Of a stretch of 64,000 bases of DNA, positions 1 to 12,839 are shown in pieces. A program made the translations under genes and the position numbers. Numbering within the stretch: position 1 is the first letter of the stretch; every line of letters starts with the position of its first letter. Location of the stretch: NCBI GenBank assembly GCA_963969395.1, contig OZ017799.1, positions 13,890,501 through 13,954,500 of the forward strand. Direction: 5' to 3'. This DNA is from Pseudoscleropodium purum (taxonomy: Eukaryota; Streptophyta; Bryopsida; Hypnales; Brachytheciaceae). A model generated the notes under the pieces. It made no database searches, was not told the DNA's origin, and saw only the letters and a program-made list of their open reading frames with translations.

Positions 1-544
1 GCCACATTGTAGTCTGAAATTGGCTGCTCAATGTTTGAAAAGAGCCGGTGTAGGTTAAAAACAAGCTGATTTTAATGACCTGTAAGTCCACATTGGTATT
101 ATTAGTGACTGAATTAGACATGTCTTAGGGCAATCATAGGCACATGGCTGTCCTAAGATAGCTTTAAATCTGATGGCTATGACCCAATCTACAGGTTGTT
201 TTGGATCTTCACGACAGATTGCTTCATTAATTAAAATGAAATTGATATGATTATTAAAAAAATTAAATTAAATGATACTTAGTGTTTCTTTAGTGTTCTA
301 CAGCTCTAAAAATTAACACCTTGCTGATTTACCTCTATTTTCATAACACATTAGGCATTGTACCTGTCATAGGTTGGTTTACCTTATCTCTGAAAAATAA
401 TTATAAAAATTTTCATTCATATATATCTAGTTGCAAAATGGTAGTAAATAGAGTGATAGGCAATGAAGCTTGAAATGAGCGTTCATGAGCTTTTTCTTTA
501 AGGGTTAAGTGTATTTGATTTTAGTTTGGTATATTGTAGTTTCA

Positions 545-1075
545 ATAGGTTACGGGCCTCTTTCATACACCTTTGGAGAAAAACACTATGGCTTAGATTT
601 TGTTTGGAATTCTATGGTCATAGTTCTTTGTGATCATCGAACTTCAGTTGGAGTGAATAGTCTTTTAGAGGATAGTAACATTGATTGGGTGTCATTGTTA
701 AGTTCATGATTTTCTATTTAAAAAGAAATTAGAGATTAGACAAACAATCAAGAAATGACACTTTGTAGTTTATAATTACTAAGAAGTTTTAACATTAAGC
801 AATTTAAAACATGTATTAGAATTCTAAAATACGTCTATGATAGAAAAACATTAATAAAGAAAATAAGTCAAGAAATCCAAAGTTGGTTTATTCAAACAAA
901 TTAGATTTAATTTTTGTTTCTTAAGAGAACATAGATAACACTATAGATTAGCTTGTAAGTTTCTTTAAGTCTAAATAAATGCATTATTGTTACAAAAAAT
1001 CTAATACTTCATATTCATTAGTCATAAAATCATGGTAGAGATTGAGAATAAAATAAAATAAATGTCTTACTTAGT
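545..1075 (+). repeat. Dispersed repeat R1, copy 1
   Basis: This AT-rich segment aligns by eye, in the same orientation, with 19466-19965. Shared landmarks are a run around TCTTTGTGATCAT, then GTTGGAGTGA(A/G)TAGT, then TTTCTTAAGAGAACAT, then CATTATTGTTACAAA, all in the same order and at similar spacing. Divergence is substantial, with many substitutions and small indels, so the duplication is old. No terminal repeats or convincing coding frame were seen. It may be a fragment of an unclassified transposable element. The bases before it (1-544) show nothing recognisable. Confidence 0.7.
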
Positions 1076-1289
1076 AAAAAGTGCTTTGATGACTCTAATT
1101 ACTTGATTTAGAAGATGCACATGTTGTTTATTTTCCGATTTAGAGAGCTATTTGACATTGTAAGTGGAAAGAACAACATTGTAAGCTAATCATAGAGGAC
1201 ACATCATCAAACAAGGTCAAAACAAAATAGGAAAAGAAAAATAAACAAGACCTCTATTGCTATAGTAAAGTAATGTTCTATGCTACATC

Positions 1290-2050
1290 AAACAAGCTGT
1301 GGACATCATTAGCTACATACCATAGAAAAATAGCATATTCAACACTTCATTTATATCTTATATATCTTTACTTGCCACATCGTGTTTGGATAGTTGGGAC
1401 AAGGTCACAAGTGCTCAATATAAGTAGGGACATAGGAAGTACAACAATCCATGTGGGATATGCAAATTAAGATATGAAAAATACAGTTGCTCATAATCAA
1501 ATCAAATATACTATTTATTTTCATAATTTCACTTTAGACCTCATTTAAGCATCATAAAATAATATTTTTCACAACATTACTAGTAAAATTTAGGATATAA
1601 ATTTGACATTAAGTTGTAGAAATTTGTTTGTGATTTGGAGCCTCCAATCAAAAGTTATGACTTATAAACAAAAATTAGAAGACAATAGGGATGAATATAT
1701 TCATACATTGTCTTTGTACTTGTTCATAACTTTCTATAAGAGAATCCAAATCACAACACATTTTTGGAAGTGAAAGTTAATTTAATTCAACATATTTTTT
1801 AAATGACTAAATTATGAAAAATTTGATTTATAATGCTTACATGAAGTTTGAAGTTAGCCTAGAAGCTAGTTCTACTATAGACACAATTATTGTGTTTTTC
1901 CTTTGAGCCATTATGCGCCCACCTTCCTTCAAATATGGCATAACCTTTAAAGATTGATAATGAAAAATTCATTTTATTATTAAAAAAAATCTCCTCACCT
2001 CTCCTTTTCACAACATTGTGAACGTTTCATTAATACCCACCTATGAGCGC
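1290..2050 (+). repeat. Foldback repeat family F1, copy A
   Basis: The core (about 1535-1856) is an imperfect palindrome centred near 1697. The left arm, with CCTCCAATCAAAAGTTATGA, is mirrored by a right arm with TCATAACTTTCTATAAGAGA. GATTTGG and CCAAATC lie outside these, and AGACAAT/ATTGTCT lies next to the centre. Flanking sequence matches two other places: a CCATGTGGGATATGCAAATT block before the core, and a CCTTTAAAG...AATTTCAT block after it, are also found at 50440-51060. The first also occurs in reverse near 60692. This looks like a non-coding foldback (MITE-like) element; no transposase was seen. Confidence 0.65.
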
Positions 2051-2329
2051 ATATTTACCCACCCTTGGCAAATATGGGTGAACAACCAGGTTCTTGTATT
2101 TTAAATTTTTATTTTAATGGGTGCCTAACATTGGTCCATTGTGCCTTCTAAACAATAGATGTTATTTAAGTTCCTAAAGTTCAAAGAAATCACCAAAAAA
2201 CTATTCTAATTGCAAAAATTAATTCTAAACAACATGAAGTCTTTGAGCCACTATGATTTTCTAATAAAAGTATTTACAATCTAAATTTAAACCACTCAAA
2301 TTGTAGTTTAACTCACACCAATTCCGAAA

Positions 2330-3100
2330 ACATAAATCTTGTAAGATTTGGAGATTCCTACAAGAAGTTATGACCAGATGAAGTTGAATCCTTTAAGAGA
2401 CTATCCAAACTTCATTCACTCTTTTTGATACTTTTCCTATTTTAATTGACTACAAACTTTAAGCCTTGGCTTTACACTACTAACCTCTACCCAAATCTTA
2501 AGTCTAAACTTCAATGAATGATTTTAAAGTGACTTCATCCATTTTGTATCATGAACTTCATCCTTCTATAACTATTGGAATTTTAAAGTATTTCTTAGAG
2601 TTTCAAGTGGATTTGGACTCTTCTAAGTTTTTTCTATTTAACATTTACCCCAAGTTCTTACTTGGATGTCTTTAGAAGATTTTAATTTACTTCCTACTTC
2701 GTTCTTAAGGTGTGGGACTTCTATTGTTAATTTATTGTTTTTAAGTTTTTGACTTTGGTTACTTCTAGATCCTAGTTTTAACTATGTAGATTGTTGAAGA
2801 ACTTTTGGTTTGAACTTTCCTAGTGAAAGTTATGAGTGGATGAAGTTTGACTACTAATCAGTACTTTCAAACTTCATCCTTGGTTTTTTATTAGTCTACA
2901 ATTTGAAACTTACTTTTGGTTTCACTTTTGACTTTGAGATTTTTAAAAATATCCAAGTTTCATTTCTTGTTCCTTTTTGATGAAACTGACTAATTTTCAT
3001 CCACTATGACTCATAAACTTCATCTACTAATATCTTTCTCAATTTGACTCCAATTTCTAACTGTAAGATATTTTTGAAAACTTATAAGCAAACTCTATAA
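2330..3100. repeat. AT-rich stretch with repeated AACTTCATC words
   Basis: The word (C)AACTTCATCC or its complement GGATGAAGTT recurs irregularly (near 2370, 2408, 2530, 2560, 2840, 2870 and 3010). One pair forms a hairpin: GGATGAAGTTTGA at 2838-2850 faces TCAAACTTCATCC at 2867-2879. The stretch may be another degenerate foldback element centred near 2858, but the arms are too diverged to define. No gene was seen from 2050 to 3500. Confidence 0.35.
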
Positions 3101-3541
3101 GATTCCTTATCTAAACTTTAGAAAACACCTACTCTTGACATTTTGACTTGCACTTGGAGTTCGGCTATTTGTAGAAATGGCTAATCTTAAAAATTGAATA
3201 GAAATTGAGGGAATTAATAACTCACTTTGAAATTGACCTTGTCTATGAGGTGGTCAAATAATCCTTCAAACTCCCCATCACTTGCCATCGTTGGTTTCTT
3301 CTTGGAATTTTGCTCACCACTTGAAAATGTAATTTTAATAATTTTTTGAAAATGGAACTTCTTTTCTTTTCACTTGTACTCTCTCCTTTTCTTTCTATAC
3401 TATTTCCCGTCCATTATTTTATCCTAAATGTTGACTTTGACTATAATGAAATATTGGCTACAATTTTTCATACAATAATTGGCCTTGAAATCTCTTCTAT
3501 CCTTCTAAGTCAATTATTTGCCTAATCTCTCTTCTTATAGT

Positions 3542-3778
3542 TCAACTAAAAATTCAAATGCTGAGGATCCTATAGCAAAGTGGCACAAGAAGATAGTGAA
3601 TAGGAATTGTAAAAGAAGAAGAGTCATTACGGAGCTTCGAAATAAGAATTCAAAGGTCAAGGGGCATCTCTTCTCACATTACACTGATGATGAAGAAGGT
3701 TCTAAAAGCGAGGGTGAGGAAGATGACGATGACTGTGATTGCGATGAAGCACCAATAGATGATGATGTGTGCATTTGA
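3542..3778 (+). CDS. Possible orphan terminal exon with an acidic tail
   Basis: A pyrimidine-rich run ending in TTATAG just before 3541 resembles a splice acceptor. It is followed by an open frame to a TGA at 3776-3778. The frame has a basic middle section (about KRRRVITELRNKNSKVKG) followed by a strongly acidic Asp/Glu-rich end. No upstream exon, start codon or family motif could be found. The basic-then-acidic tail recalls the C-termini of some plant nuclear or transposase-derived proteins, but that is only an impression. It may be a gene remnant or chance. The function is not recognised. Confidence 0.22.
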   Translation, partial: STKNSNAEDPIAKWHKKIVNRNCKRRRVITELRNKNSKVKGHLFSHYTDDEEGSKSEGEEDDDDCDCDEAPIDDDVCI

Positions 3779-4430
3779 AATGCTCATTGAGCAAGGCTTT
3801 CTATCCAAAAAGTTCGTAGATCAAGACATTTGAATAATTTAACAACAACATCAATAGATCAGCCAGATGTTGAATACAATTTCAATACTTGAATGAAAGA
3901 TCGAAGGTGAAGAGAAATTAGAGAAGGAGTTCTTTTGACAACCAATGCAAAGATCCACGTGTTATAGAAGTATAGGTTCATTGTATTGTTACTCTACATT
4001 GAATTGCATGGAATCTATAAATATTTTTTGTTATCATAATGACTATTGTATGCGTATTGCTTATTTATTGGTCATACATGATTATATATTGAGTGCAATC
4101 ACTACAAGAGAAAGATTTGTTTTAAGTAAGTTTTTAAGTATAGTCTTAAACATAAGATTATAAGTAATGACCTTTAAGAAAAATTTTAGTAAAATTTTAC
4201 TAGAGATACTACTTAAAAACTATCTCCAAACAACCCTTTTTTTAATAGTGAATAGTCAACCATAGAGAGATACTATATGCTTTATATTTCTCAATTTCTA
4301 ATTGACAATGTCACAGACTTGCAACCAACTTATTATAAAGCTAGCCATTTCAATTCTTAAAGCTTGAAGACCTCTTAAGCATTTACAAAACAGGACAGCA
4401 CCTCAACTTTTACCAACTGCGGCCCATAAC

Positions 4431-4690
4431 GTTTGCGTCCTGGTTGACATACAATAGGTCCCCACTTGATAGTGTTTGTGCCTAGACAGTGAAGGTATCT
4501 ATCGACACACAAACGTCTGCGCCTAAAAATGAAACATCCATGCCCAATTGTATCCGTGCCCATACATGATACATCCGTGCCAAGACATTTGTTGTTTGCG
4601 CCCGTCTGAGTCCACGCCCATACAATAAAGTCCCTACCCTGTACCTTAAGTTCACGCCCTAGCATTATAGGTTTTCGCCCTGTAACTCAT
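4431..4690 (+). repeat. Degenerate ~20-bp minisatellite (core GTCCGTGCCC)
   Basis: A motif close to GT(C/T)(C/T)GYGCC(C/T)A recurs with starts near 4431, 4474, 4515, 4536, 4552, 4573, 4594, 4610, 4630, 4650 and 4670. Spacing is about 20-21 bp or twice that, with two 16-bp units. Each GC-rich core is followed by an AT-rich half unit such as TACAATAAAG or AGCATTATAG. The array stands out as GC-richer than the AT-rich DNA around it. No start-to-stop gene is convincing here, and the frames that remain open on either strand follow the repeat period. Confidence 0.7.
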
Positions 4691-4744
4691 GGAAATCAGT
4701 GGCACAAATTTTCGATGTTGGTAACATTGAAACCAGGAACCAGA

Positions 4745-5020
4745 GATACTCTCCTCATGAAAAAGTCTAGTGGCCCAATTCTGAAAGGCACCTATGGAAT
4801 TTCAGAGCTTGAGAAAAGAATTTCTCATGGGAACTACGAAATTTCACAGCTTTAGAAAGGAATTTCGAGCTCCATTCCATACTCAAGCTGTGAAGCTTCA
4901 TTGTTGCACTCTGGAAATTAGGTCCATCAGTCACGGATTCTTTGGATTTCTCCGATGGTTTTTGGATTTCTCTGGTGGGATACAGCCTTCATGATTCAAA
5001 ATTCTTGCACTTCAGGGTTT
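4745..5020 (+). repeat. Dispersed repeat R2, copy 1
   Basis: The block containing CCATACTCAAGCTGTGAAG, then CATTGTTGCACT, then GGATTTCTC is found again at about 8690-8830 and 12840-13110 in the same orientation and order. The three copies differ by many substitutions. No terminal structure or coding frame was recognised. It is one of several short diverged repeat families in the first 20 kb. Confidence 0.6.
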
Positions 5021-5029
5021 GGGGTTGCT

Positions 5030-6640
5030 CTTGGAGGCCGTACTCATTACATTCTCTTTAACATGTTGCGCTTGATTTATGCGCTACCCCCATTATCAAT
5101 TATTGGTCCTCTAATCAAATGAACTTTGAAAGTGAAAATTTGATTTTTGAGCCAAGGAGCTGCATGCACCTCCACTTCCACAAGCCTTCCTTTATTCTTG
5201 AAAACACACATTACTTCTTTTATCCAAATTCCAAACAACTTTTGAGGACGTACTTGCAAAAAGTCACAGTAATGGGTCCGTGCTCATACCTTACTATATT
5301 GGTGATTGAAACGCTGGAAAGTCTAAACTGATCATGGCAAACTGATGTTGCCATTCGTAGAGACGGCAGTTTCTAGATCATTCTTCTGCGATCGTCTGTT
5401 GTCACGAGCACTTTGCACATTCTCTAGTTGATTTTTCAAGGCTACCAGGTTTATCGATTTCCGCCTTCAAACTAATTAGGTATGAAGGTAACGATCGTGT
5501 TTTTCTCTAATGACTATACAATGCGAGCTTCATAGCAGATAAGGTACACTGCGAGTAGAGTTTCACGCTGCTGTGCATGTTGAAGGTATCAACATTCAGT
5601 CATGACGGTAATTGTGATCCGAAACGTACAGGACTTAGTCTACTTAAGCTTCTTCTTTCATTTGATAACCTTCGGCATTGAAACCTCTCTTGATTTCTAA
5701 ATGCATCAGGGACAAATGGAGCCCTAACTACAGTCTGTCTTGTGTTCACAACTTGACAGCTTCATGAGACATCCAAAATATGTGGAATTAGAGAGGGTTG
5801 AATCTACAGGTGTATCATATGTCCGATACCGAACAGCAGTAGCAAGGAAATCCGTCGACACCATTTCCATACACACGTTTAAAATAGGTGCACAAATGGC
5901 AGGCCTAATGAATTTGCAGTTCTTTGGAAGAGTCACTTAGCTTCGACTCAATTGCAGAAACCTCGACAAGCTTCCTATAGGAGTTGGGGAAATCCTCTCA
6001 GAGATGGGAAATTAATATAATCAGCAAGGATTTGGGTGCACTGTACAAACTGATGAGCCATAGCCGCACTTACGAGCATGGCGCTGATGCTAACCGCCTG
6101 TCGTGAAGGAGACGACCGTGAGCTTCAAAACTTCTGCGTGACGACCCTCACACACAGCGACGAGGGAGACGACGAGTCAAAGGTGACGCGGCAAAATCAG
6201 ATCGGGAGGGGGAGCAGCGCGTCCGGCGGGAGGACAGCGCATTCAGCGGGCGGATTTGGCGTGGCTGCACGAGTCCCACAAGACCCAAGTCCCATCCAAC
6301 CCTGCCCCCCGCAGGAGGCTCGCTGGCTGGCTGCACTGGTGCAGAACTTATTAGTCGCGACCTAAAGCTCGGAAATCGAGCAATGCACCACGGAAATTTC
6401 GGTAAGGCCAATCACGCCCCACCACCTGTGCAGGCGGGGCACAGGTCACGAAACTCAGCGGGAGCTCAGATCCTACAAAGTGGGCATGTACAGTGCATTC
6501 CCAAGATCCCGAGCGGAAACTTGCCCCCACTCGCACCATTGATGCATAGTCTTCCTTTCCTTTGAGATGGAAATTGGGATGAGCCTGACAGTGAAAGGCG
6601 CATGTGGCGTAACTTAGCTACGGCTCAGACTGAGGACGCC
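5030..6640. other. GC-richer gene-free block, possible promoter or leader region
   Basis: Base composition rises here, most clearly at about 6060-6540, where CpG-containing words are frequent. The block lies upstream of the tandem duplication and of the decayed receptor kinase. It could be the promoter or 5' leader region of that gene, or the relic of another gene. A 95-codon ATG frame at 6078-6365 (+) and overlapping frames on the other strand have no recognisable motif, and I do not call them genes. No core promoter element could be fixed. Confidence 0.3.
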
Positions 6641-6891
6641 TCATCCCGTTTTATTGTTTCTCTTCTCAGATTTGCGGAGATGTTTTGATCAGGATATTGT
6701 GGTTGTGTGGTAAGTATCTCCCCATCTTGTGATCGTTTAGTTTTAGTGTGTGTTTTCTTCCTAAGTTACTGTATTTCTGTAGGATAGTATGAAGTTCGTT
6801 CTCCCAACAAGTAGTATAGCATGATATGCAAGAAACGATCTTTAAGTAGTTCACGCCAGTTTCTTGAATGAAAAGGCTGGAGACAGGTCGC
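6641..6891 (+). repeat. Tandem duplication, first unit (251 bp)
   Basis: This unit starts at TCATCCCGTTTTATTG and is followed directly by a second unit with the same order of blocks: TTTCTCTTCTCAG, GATCAG, GTATCTCCCCATCTTGTGAT, TTTCTGTAGGA(T/C)AGTATGAAG, CATGATATGCAAGAAACG and TTGAATGAAAAGGCTGGAGA. TTCTCAG and TTTCTGTAG look like splice acceptors, and GGTAAGTAT looks like a donor. The duplicated unit may therefore carry a non-coding leader exon and intron of the downstream receptor kinase relic. Confidence 0.8.
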
Positions 6892-7140
6892 TCATCACGT
6901 TTTACTGTTTCTCTTCTCAGATTTCCAGAAATACTCTGATCAGTAGAACGTTAATGGCTGTGTGGTGTGTATCTCCCCATCTTGTGATAGTTTTGTTTTA
7001 GTTCGTTTCTTGTTTTCCTATTTCTGTAGGACAGTATGAAGTTTGTTCTCCAACAAGTAGTGCAGCATGATATGCAAGAAACGGACTCTTAGTAGTTCAC
7101 GCCGGTTACTTGAATGAAAAGGCTGGAGAACAGGTCATTC
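6892..7140 (+). repeat. Tandem duplication, second unit
   Basis: This is the second copy of the 251-bp unit, starting at TCATCACGTTTTACTG and ending at GGCTGGAGAACAGGTC. It differs from the first by substitutions and a deletion in the middle (the TTCCTAAGTTACTG part is shortened). The donor-like GGTAAGTAT of unit 1 has become GGTGTGTAT, so the putative exon is less likely to splice here. Moderate divergence points to a duplication that is not very recent. Confidence 0.8.
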
Positions 7141-7715
7141 ATTCTCTCCGTGTTGTGTTGCTTGACCTGGCTGGCTTTAACTTAGTTGAGATTCCTACAG
7201 TTGGCTTCAGTTTTTCAGGGTATGGATTTTGTCTCAAGCCTATTAATTCTTCAAAATAGTTTCATTTGAAGTAAGTATTTAACTTCAATTTTGTATATTA
7301 TTTTGCTTGGTTTGTTTACTTTTGCTCTCTTCGATTCAGGATTGTATTGGAGATTTCATCAATCTTCTGTGATCAATAGCTCTCAGATGAGGATGAGCGC
7401 ATGCTGGTGCTCAATCAATTGATCTATCAATGCACTGATCTAACAGGCACATATATACAGACACATGCATCCTAGTTCATAAGAGAAATAATCAAGTGTG
7501 TCCTTTTGTGTCTACGGAAATTGCACAAGTGTACTTGTCCTTTACGTGTGCAAATCCCATTTTGTGTATCCTATTCTTTCATCAGTCCACATTCACTACG
7601 GACTTCTTCAACAATTCTATAGATGGACATTTTAGATTTCTTCTAATTCCAATCTTCAATACTTTGAGACTAAATTTTGTGTTTGCAATGGCCTTGTTGA
7701 GTTGAGGAGCTAATT

Positions 7716-7884
7716 ATGGGAGTGCCACGAATGAAGGTGTTGTATTGGCCATATCAATCTTCTCCATTGTGCTACGATCAGTTTTCTGTAATCCTGGTTT
7801 TGTTCTTTCTGGGCACGAGGTTTGTGAGTTGCGAGGTTGGTTATACAACAAATGGCACTGCATTTCAATACAATGACGATGCAT
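7716..7884 (+). pseudogene. Signal-peptide exon of the receptor kinase relic
   Basis: ATG at 7716 opens a frame with a hydrophobic run (FSVILVLFFLGTRFVSC), a typical secretory signal ending near a small-residue cleavage site. It is followed by EVGYTTNGTAFQYNDD. A donor-like GTATGT follows 7884. The next exon begins after TTGTAG at 8170. Joining them gives DGALNAL, but then a one-base shift is needed to continue into WNNWSATFDTRNNLASW, the usual start of the LRR cap. Confidence 0.6.
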
Positions 7885-8689
7885 GTATGTTTCATCTTTT
7901 GATCCTTCTTGTAAGGGGAGTACAAATTAGGCAAAGTCTTCTTATTGAGGTCAAACTAGTGCAAATCCTTGATTGAAACCACATTGTTTAGAAAATATAA
8001 TCTTAGACCACATTTGGATGTTTTAGTTGGGAATTTGCACTAGTGTTCGTTGCATTGACCTTTATTCTTAGACTAGTACTTGAATAGTGTTGGAAAACCT
8101 TGAAGACTTCATAGGAGGATGTTGAATTTGTTTGGGTTGAATGAATGACATCTTTTTGAATTCATTGTAGTGATGGGGCTCTAAATGCTTTGGAATAATT
8201 GGAGTGCAACTTTTGATACAAGGAACAACTTAGCAAGTTGGAGAAACAACCAAAAATTTCCAAAATTGCAAAATTTTCCTCTATTTGAAGGTGGGGAAAT
8301 TTCATATCCTAGTTGGCGAGGAATACAATGCACTAGGGAATGTAGTAGTAAGAATGTTACTACCAGTCATTGTACAATGAATGATGTGCGTATCATTGGC
8401 TTGTAAGTACCTTTAATTCCTCACTTTCTTTCTCTTATAACAATCAATATTAGAACTAGAGGCTAAGTACATTCTTTTTTATTAGAGTTGCAAATGGAGT
8501 TTGTTAAATTGGCTTGATTTACACTTGAAAAATCCAAATAGTTGATCCATAAGGTAGGAGACTCTATTTGTGCATTTCATGGCCACTATGTGTCAATAGA
8601 GGACATTTGAAAGTCTTGAATGTAAACTATCAATATACAATGGCTTCTAAATTATTGCACAAACAAGGTCTTCTACCTTAATCCTAATT

Positions 8690-8830
8690 CTAAATCACAA
8701 CCATGAAATTTTGAAGTAAGGAATTTCAAGTTCTATTCTCTATTCAAATTGTAAAATTCTATAGTTGCATAATGAAATTGGGTCTTTGGAATTTTTGGAT
8801 TTCTCTTGTATGAGAGCCCCAAAATTGTGA
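8690..8830 (+). repeat. Dispersed repeat R2, copy 2
   Basis: This is a diverged copy of the block at 4745-5020, lying in an intron of the receptor kinase relic. Shared pieces are GGAATTTC(A/G)AG, TCTATTC...CAA(A/G)TTGT, AT(A/T)GTTGCA and TTTTTGGATTTCTC. It is too diverged to place its ends exactly. Confidence 0.45.
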
Positions 8831-11800
8831 TATTTAAATTTCAAAAAATAGAATAGGTATAGATTTCAAGTTCTAAGCATGACAACCAACTATCTTATAT
8901 ATTTTTCCATTTAAAAAGAAATTGGTATTCCAATTATTTCATGATCTTCCAAAAGAAATGTCTATTGACCATATCAATAACTTACTTAGTTTGTCTACAT
9001 GAAAAATGCATGATGGCTAGTATTGCGTTCATTTGATGTTCTCTAAACAACTCCTGCAAATGCAATGTTGCAACCACAATATGAACAAGTCCCTCTCAAA
9101 TGCATCAATTATCAGTTCTTTGCCATGAGTGGTTTTTGTTTACCTCTAATCAATTGCTACCTTGTGAGTCTATTGCTTCAAATCACTATCATTTCAATAG
9201 AGGCAAACACTACATGCATATTAGGCAATTGTATAAATCACTACACAACTGAATTGCTCTATGGATTATAGTAGCACTTTGATGGAAAGTGCAAAGTGAT
9301 GTTTATCAAGAGTTGCTAATTTGATTGTTGATGTTGAAATAAAATCATAACAATTATATAATTTTCTACCCAAGCTATTTAGCTATCATGTGCTAATTAT
9401 ATTAATGAAATGTACATATGCAAGGAGTTGATAGGAAATCCAAATCTCTCTGGTCTACTTCCAGACTCAATAGATTTTGTATATTTGAATTCTTTGTAAG
9501 TTCACCCTTGCTCACTTTCCACAAGTTTTTAGTGTACAATCTTTTTGCTAGTGTTGAAAAGGTGAAACATAAAATATGAATGACAAGTTTAATGGTAATG
9601 AACGTTCTCTTCTTTGTTTTAACTCTAGACTCTAAATTTCTTGTTTATGAATTTTAATGGGCCTAGAACACACATACTCTTGTTGAGTTTACACTCATGT
9701 ATGTATCTTAGAAAACCTTGAATGTTGAATCAGTCATTGAAAGAAACGCTTAATGATTTTGTACCAAATGGGAGGTAGTACTAGGAGAACTAGATGAGCT
9801 TTGGGAATTTTAAAAATATAAAAGAAAAAATATGAAAAAATTGTAGAATATTAAAAGAAATGTACACCATAAAAGTTAAGCATGTTATAAATTTATTCAA
9901 AAAGTTATGCACAAAAACAACCTATCTCATAAATATAAATAATTTAGTTTTGTATTTTCTTAAAACACTAAATATTATAAATTAGTTGAAGAAAACTTGA
10001 TCATTTTTTTACTTGAAGGGGTTCCTCATAAACTAACTCTTTGATCCACATGCTTAAACATAGTATGTGCACTTTGACCATTGTTGCAACCATTGTTGCA
10101 AGACATCAATTTTTGTAATCTTAGTACCTAGACGATTTCAATTTCCAATGTTTTGTTCCAAATTTGTCTTTTGAAATTTGTCTTTCAATATTTTTTTCAG
10201 CATTAAAAATCTAAAATGAACAAAATAGACATCTAATCTTGATTGATTTCTTAAATGTACATTTTCTATTGAATAATAAGAAATAAAGATGAAAGACAAG
10301 ATGTAAACTAGTCCTATGTACTCCCCTTGGTTATGAGTTTTAGAACACTCAAAAATATAGTACAAATGTTATAATAAAAAAATCATCCTACTAAAAGGCC
10401 AAGAAGTGAAAGCATGACATGCATTTTTTGCAATGTACTTCATATAGATTAGTGGCATCAAGCAAGTTTATATGTTCAAAGTTCTTGTTATATTAAGACT
10501 TTCTTAGAAGACTTATTCTTTATCACTAATCTAGCTTCTATTTGTTATAGGGATCTTCATGACAATGCTTTTGTTGGAAACATTCCACCTTGGGAAAATC
10601 ATTGGAATCTTTTGTATTTGTAAGTCTTTTAATAAACATTCTTAAAATTTTTAGTTAGTTAGCTTTTAAGATTCAATTAGTCTTAAATCTAAAATGTATT
10701 TTTAGCATAAATTAGCACAAAGATTCGAGTCTAGTAGCTTCAGGTTTCTTAGAACCAACTCTAATTTCCAATACTTAATCATTAGAATCTTTATGTTGGG
10801 TAGAAGATGCCTTTGAATAAAGAATTTGTTGGAACTTGGGGTAGTTCCTTTATTACTACATATTGAAAGTTAAAACAATGTTATTACTCCATCTTGCTTG
10901 TGAACATGTAGATCTAAATGTTTGGAATTTTGACACCCAAAATTTTACTCAATCCAATGTAGGTCGTTCATTAGAAGGAGAAACTTTTTGATGTTTTATA
11001 TTTTTTGTGAAATATTCCAGAAAGAAATACAAATACCTTACAATTGTATCTCAATTTTGGTAATTGGATTTTTGTTGATTGCAATTGGATTACATTCCGA
11101 AGTTTTGTTTTTTAAATGTTTAAATAAATTTTATGGGTTAAGAAGGTTATTAGGAGGAGACAAGGCTACTAGATGGCTCATTGATATATGACGTGGTGAT
11201 ATAATATTATGAATATATTGTAGACTACTAATCCTTTGTTGTGGGTATTTTGGAAGCAAAGACTTGAGTGGTAACAAGTTGACTAGAGAATTCCCATTCT
11301 ATCCAATCTGGATAATGAATGCTCTTGAAGTATTCAAACTTGGTAGAAACCAATTGGAGGGAGTTATTCCTAATGATATTTTTAGCAAGAAGTCAAAACT
11401 AGAAACATTGTGAGACAAATTCTATAACACATTTCACATACACTAATTATATTTACTTTATGTTTGTACTATTAGAAACCCTTGGAAATGGTCTAAAAAT
11501 CCTAATTTTGTGAAGACTTAAATTGTCAATTGTTATGCCATTTAAGGTAGTTTCTTATCTAAATTTTAGATTAAACTTCAACAACTACAATGGATAGTGC
11601 CAACATTTAAACATATGCCAATATTGTAGCCTAATAGCAAGTGTGTTGAAATTAATTCCCTTATTATAATAGCCATTGAAAAAAAAATGGACATTAATAA
11701 CACAAGAATGAAATAGAATTCAAATCAATTTAAATTTTTTTAGGAATCTTTAAGAATTAAATTTAGTGGATTGAATGAATTGAAAATAATTCAAGAAAGG

Positions 11801-12839
11801 CTAATTACAGTCAATGCAAGCATTTAATTGAAACTAAGGTTCCTTTTACTATTATAATGGAGTTCAACATCCTTACGAAAAGGTATTTTACATCAACAAA
11901 GTCTACTTTGACAACTAGGTTCAAAATAAGCAAGACATTGATTTAATAAAAAATGAACGTCCAAGTGTTGTGGATTTAAATGAAATTTATATTAATTGAT
12001 TTCAAAGTGCATAGAGTACAATATAGTGAATATTTTTAAATTGATTTTAGGGAATCGCTATTTTCTTAAAATTCCTTCAAATAATGGTGAATTAGATTTT
12101 TCTACTTCAAACATTTATTTGTCTTTGACTAAGTAAGCCTCCTATTTGGCTACAATATATTACAAAGGATGACTTACTTATTATAACCTCTACCAATTGT
12201 AATTGATCTAGTTTTTCTGAAGATGGATTATCTTCTAGTGTCCAATTTTACAACATTTAGTAGTACCTCTACAAAATCTTGTCTATGTTTCAATGCTTAA
12301 GTCCCTTGTAATTGACTTTTCTTCTCAAATGAAAGTAAATGCAATGTAGCAATTCGTTGAAAGCTTCTACTTTATATTGTTTCATTTCATCTTGTAGGGA
12401 CATTTCAAGCAATAATTTCATTGGAGCTTTGCCAAGTTTTACTAACAATACAAAATTACAATATTTGTGAGCTTCATCAAATCCTAGTTATTTTTAAATT
12501 TATTAAAGTTTTCTCTAAGCCATAAAATCTTGCCTTTCATTTGATTCCACTTTCAAATCTTATTTTACATTGCATCTGAATTCTTATTTGGCTTTGTAGG
12601 ATATACATGGCTAAATCATCTCGTTCAAATCATTAAAATTGTTGGAAGAATGCAAACTAGTGGGTGAGTTTCTCACTCTTGCGTGTGCTTGACAAGGGCC
12701 TTGGATTTGCCTTTGGTTTGAAACCTACAGACATCTTAAGGAATCAATTTGAGAGTCCCCTTCCAAATTTGACAAGACCCTCTTCCTTGCATTCTGTGTA
12801 AGTGTAAAGCACTTCCTATTCTTGAGTGGGGTATATAAT

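Noticed and set aside
6078..6365. 95-codon ATG frame in the GC-richer block
   Set aside because: There is no recognisable motif, the other strand is equally open, and no exon borders or conserved residues support it.
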